NCBI RefSeq assembly: GCF_000350105.1
Contig: NZ_CAIY01000029.1
Coordinates: 1 to 64,000 of the forward strand
Reading direction: 5' to 3'
From: Richelia intracellularis HH01
Lineage (GTDB): Bacteria; Cyanobacteriota; Cyanobacteriia; Cyanobacteriales; Nostocaceae
DNA: 64,000 nt
Part shown: positions 41,976 to 51,086 of the stretch, one piece after another
How the letters are laid out: the number at the start of each line of letters is the position of its first letter
Numbering within the stretch: position 1 is the first letter of the stretch
Translations under genes and position numbers: made by a program
Notes under the pieces: generated by a model
Database searches by the model: none
Seen by the model: only the letters and a program-made list of their open reading frames with translations
Told to the model about the DNA's origin: nothing

Positions 41976-42659
41976 ATGTTAGAAGGATCTATTTTACAAA
42001 AGCTGGCTGTTTCCCATCAACATAGTATTAGACCACTTAAACTTGGGGTTTATTATAAAAACACCCTGGTTTCCTTATGCCATGCTTTAGAAGACCATAT
42101 CTTAACCGGTAAATATAAACCCTTGGTAATTTCTGCCTTCCAAGAGGGTAAATGGTACTTACAAGAGGCTGAGAGATATGCAGGTATTGCCAGGAAAGCT
42201 AGCCATGTATCAATTATGGCTAGCTCAGACGCTCAATGGGCACAATATCCCACTAGCAACATGGGCAATCTTAATCTAGTTACATTAAATAGTGACGACC
42301 CCGTGGGAAGGGAATGGCATTTAATAATTATTTCTCCCACTTATACAGCAATGGTACTGTGTCAAGAATTGACCGAAACCGATTATGGTCCAGGTGGTAG
42401 ACCAAAATCAGACTTAGAACGCAAGTTTTATGGGATATGGACATTCGAACCAGGTTTAGTTAAGGAAGCAGCTGAATTAGCAATTATTCACATTCAACAA
42501 TACGATTCAGAGTTAAGTAAGACTCTTACTGACTATATACATAGTGTAAGACTTCAGTACCCTCTTACAGAGGAGTTAGGAATGGCAGTGGCTCGTGTCG
42601 TCAATTATCTCCAAACAGGTAAAAAAATACCCAAGCTCACTTTTTGGATCGCAACTTAA
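41976..42659 (+). CDS. DICT sensory-domain protein, N-terminal part, frame broken
   Basis: N-terminal half of a cyanobacterial DICT plus HD-domain protein. Seen: MLEGSILQKLAVSHQHSIRPLKLGVYYKNTLVSLCHALEDHIL, KPLVISAFQEGKWYLQEAERYA and HLIIISPTYTAMVLCQEL, the DICT sensory core, then ERKFYGIWTFEP and a helical linker ending VVNYLQTGKK. After the A7 run at 42621-42627 the frame continues only to WIAT-stop. The conserved continuation DRNLISNEIQAF lies in the -1 frame. Homologues, as I recall them, are a single chain of about 450 residues. The signal sensed is unknown. Confidence 0.82.
   Translation: MLEGSILQKLAVSHQHSIRPLKLGVYYKNTLVSLCHALEDHILTGKYKPLVISAFQEGKWYLQEAERYAGIARKASHVSIMASSDAQWAQYPTSNMGNLNLVTLNSDDPVGREWHLIIISPTYTAMVLCQELTETDYGPGGRPKSDLERKFYGIWTFEPGLVKEAAELAIIHIQQYDSELSKTLTDYIHSVRLQYPLTEELGMAVARVVNYLQTGKKIPKLTFWIAT
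42621..42627 (+). other. A7 tract at the DICT-HD frame break
   Basis: Codons aaa-aaa-ata in the upstream frame. One more A or a -1 slip gives KKNTQAHFLDRNLISNEI. A T5 run at 42641-42645 is an alternative shift point; slipping before 42623 would meet a stop. Confidence 0.6.
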
Positions 42660-43300
42660 TTTCTAATGAAATCCAAGCATTCTTAAGGATGGGGCAAATA
42701 ATGGATTCTGCGGATGTTGATAATCCGATGGCAGCAGCAGAAGTTATGGCACTAAATGAAGCTATAGGCCAGATGTTAGAGCTCCCATATTGGCAAATAA
42801 AAAGATTACGTTTGGCCGGTTTATTACACCGAATAGATTCCTTGCAGACAGCAAAGAGTATATTGGAAATTGAAGGTAAATCAAATTATCCTAATTGCCC
42901 CTTGGTGGTAGGAACCCAAATGTTACGTACCATGCCTAGATTGCGTGCAATTGCACAAATAATTACACACCACACTGAGCATTGGGATGGTAGTGGTGTA
43001 CCAGCAGGGCTCGCAGGAGACGCAATTCCTCTAGAATCAAGGATTTTAGCTTTGACTGTTAATTTTCAATATCGCATTAAGCATAATAAAGTTCATGGTT
43101 TATGCAAAGAAGAGTTATTGACCAAAGCTCTAAATGAATGCAGGCAGGAATCCCACTGTTTTGACCCCAAGTTATTAGACGCATTAACTTTATTAGTAAT
43201 GGGTTTACAGCAAGGCATGGAATTGGGAGTAAAAACACCCAAGGTTGCTCCCAGCATGTGGGTGTTAGATTCCAGATGGGAAAGTAACCAAATAGACTAA
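42644..43300 (+). CDS. HD-domain part of the DICT-HD protein (-1 frame)
   Basis: C-terminal half with a degenerate HD/HD-GYP-like phosphohydrolase domain: LISNEIQAFLRMGQIMDSADVDNPMAAAEVMALNE, RLAGLLHRID, the ITHHTEHWDGSGVPAGLAGDAIPLESRILAL block (HHTE...DGSG resembling the HD-GYP region) and FDPKLLDALTLLVMGLQQGM. The pattern is like HD-GYP c-di-GMP phosphodiesterases, but with changed metal-site residues, so activity is doubtful. The formal TTG start at 42644 is unlikely to be used. Short heptamer repeats follow the stop. Confidence 0.8.
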   Translation: MDRNLISNEIQAFLRMGQIMDSADVDNPMAAAEVMALNEAIGQMLELPYWQIKRLRLAGLLHRIDSLQTAKSILEIEGKSNYPNCPLVVGTQMLRTMPRLRAIAQIITHHTEHWDGSGVPAGLAGDAIPLESRILALTVNFQYRIKHNKVHGLCKEELLTKALNECRQESHCFDPKLLDALTLLVMGLQQGMELGVKTPKVAPSMWVLDSRWESNQID

Positions 43301-43302
43301 CA

Positions 43303-43330
43303 AATTGTTAATTGTTAATTGTCAATTGTT
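43303..43330. repeat. Heptanucleotide tandem repeat (STRR-like)
   Basis: Four tandem copies of AATTGTT, one ending in C, directly after the DICT-HD stop. Short tandemly repeated heptamers are a known feature of heterocystous cyanobacterial genomes. Confidence 0.8.
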
Positions 43331-43414
43331 AATTTTGAGATGACAATGAGTACTATTAACTATTAATTTTTTTAGATAAATACATATTTGTCTTTAACTT
43401 GGGAGTATTAACAA

Positions 43415-44053
43415 GTGACTGTTAAAGCTATGAAATTGTGGAATCTCAAGCAAATTTCTGTGGCAGATTTAGAAGATGAGGATCTTTCTCGGCTGGATTT
43501 ATGCAGAATTAATTTAGCTGGAGCGAATTTGGTTGGTGCTAATCTTACCCAAAGTAATTTGAAAGAGGCTCATTTAGAAGGTAGTAACTTAATGGGGGCT
43601 AACCTCATGCAGGCAGATATACGAGCGAATTTAATGGGGGCCAACCTCATGCAGGCAGAGTTCACAGATGCAGACCTCCGTGGGAGTAATTTGCGAGGTG
43701 CTAACCTAATGGGTGTAAATTTAAGTCAGGTATCTTTAGCAGGTGCTTTTTTAAGTGGTGCTAACTTAATAGGTGGGAATTTACAAGATGCTGACTTACG
43801 AAGTGCTGACTTACGGGGTGCCAACTTTTCCCGGGCAAACCTTAGTGGTGCTGACTTAAGTGACGCTGACTTACACGGAGCAATATTCATCGAAGCTAAT
43901 TTGGAAGAAGTCGACTTGAGGTTTGCAAATCTGTCTGGAGCAAATATGACGGGTGCTAACCTACTTTGTGCAGAGTTAGAAGGGACTAATTTGAATGGGG
44001 TAATTTTTGAAAAAGCCTGTTTATTAGGAACTTTAATAGCAGGAAAAATCTGA
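43415..44053 (+). CDS. Pentapeptide-repeat protein
   Basis: A 212-residue protein from a GTG start. After a non-repeat N-terminus (MTVKAMKLWNLKQISVADLEDEDLSRL) come about 34 tandem A(D/N)LXX pentads forming a right-handed quadrilateral beta-helix, for example LAGANLVGANLTQSNL and LSGADLSDADLHGA. One repeat (ADIR) lacks a residue, where a stretch of about 27 bp (AATGGGGGCTAACCTCATGC...) is duplicated nearby, pointing to an imperfect internal duplication. Function unknown; such proteins are abundant in cyanobacteria. It starts 115 bp after the DICT-HD gene on the same strand. Confidence 0.92.
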   Translation: MTVKAMKLWNLKQISVADLEDEDLSRLDLCRINLAGANLVGANLTQSNLKEAHLEGSNLMGANLMQADIRANLMGANLMQAEFTDADLRGSNLRGANLMGVNLSQVSLAGAFLSGANLIGGNLQDADLRSADLRGANFSRANLSGADLSDADLHGAIFIEANLEEVDLRFANLSGANMTGANLLCAELEGTNLNGVIFEKACLLGTLIAGKI

Positions 44054-44112
44054 CTTATGGATTTGCCTTTTTGGTATGATTCCTAACATTGTTTCATACT
44101 CTGAGAGCAAAT

Positions 44113-44960
44113 CTAACAAGTAATAATCATGCTTAGGAACAACAGAACTAGCAGTCCAGCTAAGGGATTACAATTAATTAATGCTAGTTACCCACTTCAG
44201 TAGTTACCCAGAATACAGTGTTTCTCCTGCATTCACAATATGGTCTCCCCTCCCGATACTAAGCCTCCATGCAAACCACTAGGAATTTCCAATCACCCCA
44301 TCACTTTGACTATACCAAGGTCAAAACCAGTAGAGCTAAACCCAAAAATTGTGTCCAAGTGTTGAGTATAGCTTATAAAGAACGAATAAAATGTAGAACA
44401 GCAAAAATTATTCCATTAGCCCATAATACATTGTGTATTAAATAGTCTCGTTGTCACTCATCCAGTAGCCAACTACGAAAAACCATTTCCTCTGCTGAAC
44501 CTACTAAACTAACCAGCAAACCTTCCATAGCAAACCCAAATAAGACCATTCATAGATAAAGAGCAACTAGCCTAGAGGTTCTTATATAACAAGCAAAACT
44601 AGGATTCCAGATAGCCCTATAGCCAAACCCCAAACAAGTTCTACCAGGTTTTTACCACTAGATTCTAAACTGTAATATGTTAGGATTTGAGCTGACCTGT
44701 AGATTTTCCTTCCCCATAATCTTATTAAGAAGATAAATTTTATATATTAAATAGAGATGCTATTGCCAGGATGCTTGCCAGATTATCGGTGCTGATAAAC
44801 AAATAAATTGGAAGTGTTAAAGAAAAGTAACCATAAAACCAATAAAATCAAGATTATACAACCTGTTCTCACAAATATAGAGCTGGTAGCTAGATTAGAG
44901 ATATTTATCTTCATACCAGGTTTGCTTTTTATGCCAGTAGATTTTACGGAAAGTTGAGAA
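44113..44960 (-). pseudogene. Decayed CPBP-family intramembrane metalloprotease gene
   Basis: Downstream of clpS on the same strand. Ordered protein pieces are visible across stops: GCIILILLVLWLL, PIYLFISTDNLASILAIASL, SAQILTYYSLESSGKNLVE, VWGLAIGLSGILVLLVI, GLLVSLVGSAEEMVFRSWLLDE (with the EE of the active site), QRDYLIHNVLWANGIIFAVLHFI, NTWTQFLGLALLVLTLV and the C-terminal NPLAGLLVLLFLSMIIT. At least five stops and several frame changes interrupt it, and the N-terminal half cannot be traced. Clearly non-functional. clpS followed by a CPBP gene is, as I recall, the arrangement in relatives. Confidence 0.85.
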
Positions 44961-45162
44961 GTATTATGAAAAAAACCATTCTGTCACCTTGGCTTTACCG
45001 AAATTTAACTCTACTAAGACCACCAATAACAACAGTTACTTTCTTATAACTATTTATGGGAAAACCTGATGAAAATAAATGTTTAGCCAGCTGAAGAATG
45101 GATGGCATGACACAAATATCTAGATTTTGGGTTTGGCTCACATGACCAATGGACCACAGCAC

Positions 45163-45444
45163 CTATTCATCTGGCTCAATAGTACTAGTTAGTCCATGAT
45201 TATTTAATGTTTCACTATAGAATTCCGCATGCTCTTGAGCACAGGAAATCACTAAAGCAATAGTGTTTATGTGGGCTTCCATCATAATGTTAACTGCTTG
45301 GGATTGAGTTAGGCTAGGCACAGTAGTTAACAATGTTTGAACCACATATTCCATGGAATTGACATCATCATTATGAAGTAACACTCGATATTTAGGGGCG
45401 AGTTTACGAAAAGTAGAACGCTTTTCCAGAGTTTCAACTGACAT
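45163..45444 (-). CDS. clpS: ATP-dependent Clp protease adaptor ClpS
   Basis: N-end-rule adaptor that delivers substrates to ClpC/ClpA. Of 93 residues, APKYRVLLHNDDVNSMEYVVQTLLTTVP carries the LHNDD motif, and VNIMMEAHINTIALVISCAQEHAEFYSETL the pocket residues and conserved His. The usual Tyr after HNDD is Val here, and the AHNTG loop reads AHINT, both mild departures near the substrate pocket. Length is normal. A 14-bp tandem repeat lies 115 bp upstream. Its former downstream neighbour (CPBP protease) has decayed. Confidence 0.94.
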   Translation of the reverse strand: MSVETLEKRSTFRKLAPKYRVLLHNDDVNSMEYVVQTLLTTVPSLTQSQAVNIMMEAHINTIALVISCAQEHAEFYSETLNNHGLTSTIEPDE

Positions 45445-46245
45445 AGTTTTTAGCTCTCTTTAACTACATACACCATATTTCTTGCAAAGCAAATGCTTAA
45501 AACCCATTAATCTATTTTATAGTATCTCCATCCAATGACTGTACGGGCTAGTGATTAAAATGAATATTTTTTTATGAATATTTTTTTATGATTTCAGAAC
45601 CATATTAACCTCACTTGAAATCTTCTGGTACATATGGTTTTATCAAAAATTATCTATAATTTTATTCTTTAATACCAAAGTCGGTAATATATGTTATACC
45701 TAACACTTAGTGTTTAATATTTATTCTGTAGAAACCATAGTGTAATTTAATTTTACTTATACACAAGTGAACCAACTTGCAAATAAATAAGCCCTGTGGA
45801 GTATTAAAGGGAAATTTTGAGTTACAGGGATAACAAATTGTATATTTAGAAAATGGTAGGTAATAACTGTAGATAGAATCGATAAAAATAGCTAGTGCCT
45901 TTTCAGATTCAGAAAATAACAACAGAGGTGATTCGTGCTGGATAGACTCCTTAATATTGGTAGATAGTAGTTAAAAATCATCCGATCTGCTTTGGTAGAT
46001 AGATTCATTTATAACTGTCTTGGATACAGGAGTAACTAATTATTATTACCAAATATAAAAAAGCTTAATAGCCTTGTCTGATATCTGGTATAACATCAAA
46101 AACAGTTAATCAGGACAATGAAGAGAGGAACAGCTTAGGAAAAAGATATTAACAGTTATAATTAATCATTATCCTACCTCTTTTTTAACTTCTCTAAATT
46201 CCTTATAATATAGATAAATACTGTATCACATATTCTTTAGATTGC
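45445..46245. other. 0.8-kb non-coding stretch
   Basis: Upstream of clpS. No credible gene (the frame at 45707-45922 is unlike any protein I know). It contains the ATGAATATTTTTTT tandem pair at 45560-45587. Confidence 0.55.
45560..45587. repeat. 14-bp tandem repeat upstream of clpS
   Basis: Two copies of ATGAATATTTTTTT in tandem, followed by a third partial ATGATTT. Confidence 0.85.
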
Positions 46246-46930
46246 CTATTTTATCCTTGCTTCAGATTCTGTTAAAGCTATCCGGAAAAATCCTTTACCC
46301 TCTACACCATAACCAAGTAATATGTAGCACATTTATTTAATAAAAAATTAGTGAATTCTGTGGAAGTGTAACCTTTAGATACAGGTGGTCCAAGCGTACA
46401 AAGTAAGTTTGGACACTTTGTATGCTTGGACCTAGTTCCTCTATGATAGATAACATCTCGACTATTTTGGTACCTTAATACAAAGAGTTTGAATTGCTCT
46501 TCCTTTATATCAAAGGCTTCTATTGCTACTTTCTGAATTGCCTTAAACACTCCGGAATCAACATTGGTTTTTACCTGATACATGCTCTTGATTCTCTTAG
46601 GATTACCAACAACAAAACTAACTCGCCACCTTGTCATATTGTGGAACTTTAATAGCCTATAAAATTCAATAGTAATAACCTTTAGCTCCATCAATTTGCA
46701 AAGTACTTGATGATTTCTAGCCATCATATATAATTTCCTATTAGTCATAGTCATGACACAAAAAAAATATTGTAATAACGACAAAAAGCCACCAATTCTT
46801 CAAAAAAAAGTTTGCTATTGCTCCTGTAGGATTATTAGGGTAGTTGACACATAGTAATTTTGCTTTCTGAGCTACTCTTTTGTAGTTGATTTTCAGAATA
46901 AGGAAGAATTTTTTCTAGGCATTGAGCAAA
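46246..46930 (-). pseudogene. dapL: Decayed LL-diaminopimelate aminotransferase (DapL-like)
   Basis: C-terminal half of a DapL-type class I aminotransferase with gaps and shifts. Recognisable in order: LLCVNYPNNPTGAIA (near 46840), VITIEFYRLLKFHNMTRWRVSFVVGN, QVKTNVDSGVFKAIQKVAIEAF, LRYQNSRDVI, GYTSTEFTNFLLNKC, and, one frame over, GYGVEGKGFFRIALTESEA ending at 46246. The N-terminal half, including the start, is not traceable. The DapL hallmark KTNVDSGVFKAIQ is well kept, but the catalytic Lys region (SFSKTYNMTGWR in the family) has become RLLKFHNMTRWR. A 18-bp inverted repeat replaces the segment before GYTSTEF. Another lysine-pathway gene may exist elsewhere. Confidence 0.85.
46387..46432. 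repeat. 18-bp inverted repeat with one mismatch, inside the dapL relic
   Basis: Arms 46387-46404 (GGTCCAAGCGTACAAAGT) and 46415-46432, 10-nt loop. It occupies the place of about 25 residues normally found between YQNRRD and YTSTEF, with nearly the same length. Confidence 0.85.
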
Positions 46931-48473
46931 TTGCATCGCAATTGACTATTGGAAATAAGTGCAAGTTGTGGAAACATACTAGCTCAATTTTCACTATGAT
47001 GGGTGTGTAGATGTTTGGCAAAATAAAAAACATCCATACTAGCTTGTCATTCTAAAGTTATTTTCAGATTAAAATTCAAGATTTCTTATTTTTCTAAAAA
47101 ATTATCATCTGAATATAGATGATTCTCTTACAAATACCCTGCCTAAGTTTGTGTTAACTTTAACTTATAATAGGAAAAATTATAAGTTAAAGTTAAGAAC
47201 TTAGAAGTTACCTATTGTAGGTATTAAAGGCGATTTAAAATAATTTTAGTTTAGAAGATAAAACAGTTTAAAAATAAAACTAAAGAGAAGAAGTTATATT
47301 AACATAATCTCTTATTATTCATGTCACTAATAATTCCAAGACTTCATATTAAAACTGAACTAATTTTAATAATGTCCAGCTTTAAAAATTAAGGAATGTG
47401 TATCTTTTCAGAATCTTTCAAACTAGTAATAAACTATTGATTATATATAATGGAGAATTTAGCAGGGAAATAAATAATATAAAATATATGGATGCATTTT
47501 GCGTTTAGTGTAATCAAAAATAAATTCTACGCTTTTCGCATTTCAAACCTTCAAATATTTTTATACTTGAGAGCAGACTTTAAATTTAGTAAAATACTAC
47601 CAGAAATATTTTAAACCAGGAAAACTAGCTCATAGAAAACCTATAATAGCATTTTCGTATAGGTTCTTTATGAGTTGATTTTACAATTACAAGAATCATC
47701 AGTTTACTAAGTACAATTTTTATTAGATTTTTCAAACTTCATAAAAATTGAATCAAATTAAAAGATAATTAAATATCCCAAATACCATCGAGTAGTTTTA
47801 TTTATTAAAACTCTGAAATTTATTTAAGACACCGGCTCAAATTCATATACACCTATAATAAATAAAATTTACAATTATTAGCCATGATTCTACTAATAGA
47901 TAATAATAGGTCAACATCTAATTCACCTGACCCTAAGAAAAAATATATGGGTATTGTACTCAGGGGAAATTTAGGTGGGAAGCACAAATTACTATATTTC
48001 TGTATGAAGCACTTCTCCCTTTAATATTGGTAGTGGATTGCATATACTTTGGATATTACTTACTAAATACACAAATGAATAATCTGTTGAAAAAAAATAA
48101 TAAATATAAAAGAGAATCTAAGCAACTTAAATTAAGTATTCCCAAGCCCAGGTTTTGAATTATTGGATATAAATACAATTCATTGTAAAATAAGCAGAAT
48201 TAATCAAAGGTAATAAACTACCGACCGACCATGGTAGTTATTTGTGAGATAAATTAGCTAGGTTTAATACTCTGAAATATTTACAGTTAACACTAGGACC
48301 CAATTATTAGTGCAAATTATTCATATCGTCAGATATTAAACTACAACATAAGATAAATGAACATTTACAATTAATAGCCCTGCTGAATGCAAGCAATCTA
48401 TATAGATAAAGACTCAATCAATGTTAACTTAGTAAACTAGTAGCTGTAATTTAAAAAGCTTAAGAATAGCATA
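46931..48473. other. 1.54-kb non-coding stretch
   Basis: No supported gene. A 46-codon frame from 47884 (MILLIDNNRSTSNSPDPKKK...) is unrecognised. It contains the 18-bp inverted repeat at 47154 and an imperfect 17-bp hairpin (CTCATAG.../...TTTATGAG, about 47629-47677). Confidence 0.55.
47154..47196. repeat. Perfect 18-bp inverted repeat, 7-nt loop
   Basis: Arms TTAACTTTAACTTATAAT (47154-47171) and its complement (47179-47196), loop AGGAAAA. Non-coding. Confidence 0.92.
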
Positions 48474-51086
48474 GTGGCTGTTGCAGTAGAAAAATTAATA
48501 ACATCAGATATCTTAAAACCCTCTCGTTACTTGGGTAACGAACCTCTGGCAGTAAACAAACCGTGGCATGAAGCCGAAATCCGTTGGGTATTGAGTTACC
48601 CGGAAATTTACGAAGTTGGTGCATCCAACCTTGGTCATATTATCCTTTACAATATTTTGAACGCTCAGCCACGGCAGTTATGTGATCGTACTTATTTACC
48701 TGGTAAAGATCTATCAGCAAAGTTAAGGTCAACGAATACTCTCTTGTTTGGTGTAGAATCCAAGCGATCACTTATAGAATTCGATATTCTTGGCTTTAGC
48801 CTTAGTTACGAATTGGGTGCCACTAACATCTTAGAAATGCTTGACCTAGCAGGGATTCCCTTAACCTGGCAAGAACGGTTAATAGGAAATTACCCTCTAA
48901 TTTTTGCAGGAGGACAAACTGCTACATCCAATCCTGAACCATACAGCGATTTTTTTGACTTTATTGCCTTGGGTGATGGGGAAGAGTTGCTACCAGAGAT
49001 TGGTTTGGTATTAGAAGAAGGTAAAAGAGCAGGATTAGAAAGGAGGAAATTATTATTGGACTTAGCTCAGATACCGGGGGTATATGTACCACAGTTCTAT
49101 ACTATAGCTGCTGATGGCTTAGTATCTCCCCTAACTACAGATGTACCTCCGCGAATCATCCGTCGGGTATCTGCACCCATACCAGCCTATTCTATTGGTT
49201 TAGTCCCCTATATTCAAACTGTACATGATCGTCTAACCATCGAAGTTCGTCGCGGTTGTACTCGTGGTTGTCGTTTTTGTCAACCAGGAATGCTAACCCG
49301 TCCTGCAAGAGATGTGGAACCTGAGCAAGTGGTAACAGCCATAGAAAAGGGAATGAATATGACTGGTTATAATGAGTTTTCTTTACTGTCATTGAGCTGT
49401 TCTGATTATTTGTCCCTGCCAGCAGTTGGAGTAGAGATCAAAAATCACCTCAAGCATGAGAACATTTCCTTATCTCTGCCTAGTCAAAGAGTAGATCGTT
49501 TTGATGAGAATATAGCTAATATTTTAGGTGGCTTACGTCAGAGTGGCTTGACTTTTGCTCCTGAAGCTGGGACCCAAAGGATGCGGGATATTATTAATAA
49601 AGGTCTAACCAACGAAGAATTATTAAGGGGAGTAAAAACGGCTTGGGAAAAGGGTTGGGATAAAATAAAGCTCTATTTTATGATTGGCCTGCCAGGAGAA
49701 ACTGATACTGACGTGATTGGCATTACTGAGACTATCAAGTGGTTGCGAAGGCAATGTCAATTACCCGGACGCCGGACTTTAAATTTTAATTTAACCATTT
49801 CTAACTTTACTCCCAAGCCACATACACCTTTTCAATGGCATTCAGTATCAACAGATGAGTTTAAACGTAAACAGGAGCTTTTACGCCAACAATTCCGCCG
49901 GATGAAGGGAGTCAAAGTGAATTTTACTGATGTCCGCATTTCCGCTATGGAAGACTTTATTGGTAGAGGTGACCGTAGCTTAAGTAAAGTTTTACAAAGG
50001 GCCTGGGAGTTAGGCGCAGGAACAGATTCTTGGTATGAGAGTTTGGATAAGGCTTTTACTGCTTGGGAACAAGCAATCAGTGAAGCTGGATTAGATTGGA
50101 AGTATCGCCTTATAGAAAATGGTAAATGGAACCCATTTCACCAAGAATCTCTAGCGGAAGTGGAAGATATGTACCTTGAGCAAACTTTACCTTGGGATCA
50201 CATTAATACAGGGGTCGACAAAAAATGGTTACAAGAAGACCTCAAGCGCTCGCTGGCTGAGGCTATTGTTCCGGACTGTTCTTTTGATGTATGCTCAAGC
50301 TGTGGAGTATGTGGCACGGACTTCGGTCATAATATAGTCATTCCTCCTCCAGATATTCCTAAGTTTGTGGGTAAATTTGTCCCCAATACTTCCAAAGTTC
50401 AACGCTTGCGAGTGTGGTTTGGCAAACGAGGGTATATGACTTTAAATAGTCATTTGGACTTAGTAAGATTATTGGAAAGGGCAGTCCGCAAAGCCAAATT
50501 ACCAGTATCTTTTTCAGGAGGATTTCACCCTCATCCCCGAATTTCCATCGCCATGGCTTTGTGTTTAGGAGCTTCTAGTAGCGGCGAAATTATGGATTTT
50601 GAATTAACTCAATCCATGGAAATAGATGACTTCAAAGAGAAACTTATATCTGTACTACCCACAGATATTCCCATATATATGGTAGAAGAAATAAGTTTAA
50701 AAGCTCCTGCAACTAGTCAAACCCTATATGCAGCTGAATATATACTTACTATTACAACTGATTATGAAGCTACCCCAGTAAACTGGCACAATTGGATTTA
50801 TATGGTCAAAACCACTCCAGAAATTTGGTGGGAACACACAACTAAGTCCGGAAAAAATAAGTTGGTAAATCTGCGCGATCGCTTATTAGAGCTGGAGGTG
50901 GATTCAACTAATATAAGCCAAGATAACTATCTTTCAAATACAATTCAACTGCGTTATTTGGGTAGTTGTCGTAACGACGGTACAATATTGAATCCAGAAC
51001 AACTTCTGTTTATGCTGGAAAAAGCAGCAGGTAGGGAATTTCAACTATTACATATTCACCGTCAACGATTAATTCTGGCTGTATGA
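48474..51086 (+). CDS. Radical SAM protein (TIGR03960-type with C-terminal DUF2344 domain)
   Basis: 870 residues from a GTG start. The N-terminal region (1-230) resembles the B12-binding-like part of TIGR03960 proteins (PEIYEVGASNLGHIILYNILN, FAGGQTATSNPEPYSDFFDF). The radical SAM core at about 260 has VRRGCTRGCRFCQPG, the CX3CX2C cluster motif. A cysteine-rich patch (CSFDVCSSCGVCGTDF) lies near 600, then the DUF2344/TIGR03936 domain (RLRVWFGKRGYMTLNSHLDLVRLLERA...FSGGFHPHPRISIA). Reaction unknown. In cyanobacteria it typically precedes rne and is thought to act in RNA or ribosome modification; the neighbourhood is kept here. Intact. Confidence 0.93.
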   Translation: MAVAVEKLITSDILKPSRYLGNEPLAVNKPWHEAEIRWVLSYPEIYEVGASNLGHIILYNILNAQPRQLCDRTYLPGKDLSAKLRSTNTLLFGVESKRSLIEFDILGFSLSYELGATNILEMLDLAGIPLTWQERLIGNYPLIFAGGQTATSNPEPYSDFFDFIALGDGEELLPEIGLVLEEGKRAGLERRKLLLDLAQIPGVYVPQFYTIAADGLVSPLTTDVPPRIIRRVSAPIPAYSIGLVPYIQTVHDRLTIEVRRGCTRGCRFCQPGMLTRPARDVEPEQVVTAIEKGMNMTGYNEFSLLSLSCSDYLSLPAVGVEIKNHLKHENISLSLPSQRVDRFDENIANILGGLRQSGLTFAPEAGTQRMRDIINKGLTNEELLRGVKTAWEKGWDKIKLYFMIGLPGETDTDVIGITETIKWLRRQCQLPGRRTLNFNLTISNFTPKPHTPFQWHSVSTDEFKRKQELLRQQFRRMKGVKVNFTDVRISAMEDFIGRGDRSLSKVLQRAWELGAGTDSWYESLDKAFTAWEQAISEAGLDWKYRLIENGKWNPFHQESLAEVEDMYLEQTLPWDHINTGVDKKWLQEDLKRSLAEAIVPDCSFDVCSSCGVCGTDFGHNIVIPPPDIPKFVGKFVPNTSKVQRLRVWFGKRGYMTLNSHLDLVRLLERAVRKAKLPVSFSGGFHPHPRISIAMALCLGASSSGEIMDFELTQSMEIDDFKEKLISVLPTDIPIYMVEEISLKAPATSQTLYAAEYILTITTDYEATPVNWHNWIYMVKTTPEIWWEHTTKSGKNKLVNLRDRLLELEVDSTNISQDNYLSNTIQLRYLGSCRNDGTILNPEQLLFMLEKAAGREFQLLHIHRQRLILAV

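Noticed and set aside
42641-42645. T5 run as the DICT-HD shift point
   Set aside because: It would also restore the frame, but the A7 run is longer and matches the other cases; kept only as an alternative.
45707-45922. 71-codon minus-strand frame upstream of clpS
   Set aside because: AT-biased, no conserved pattern.
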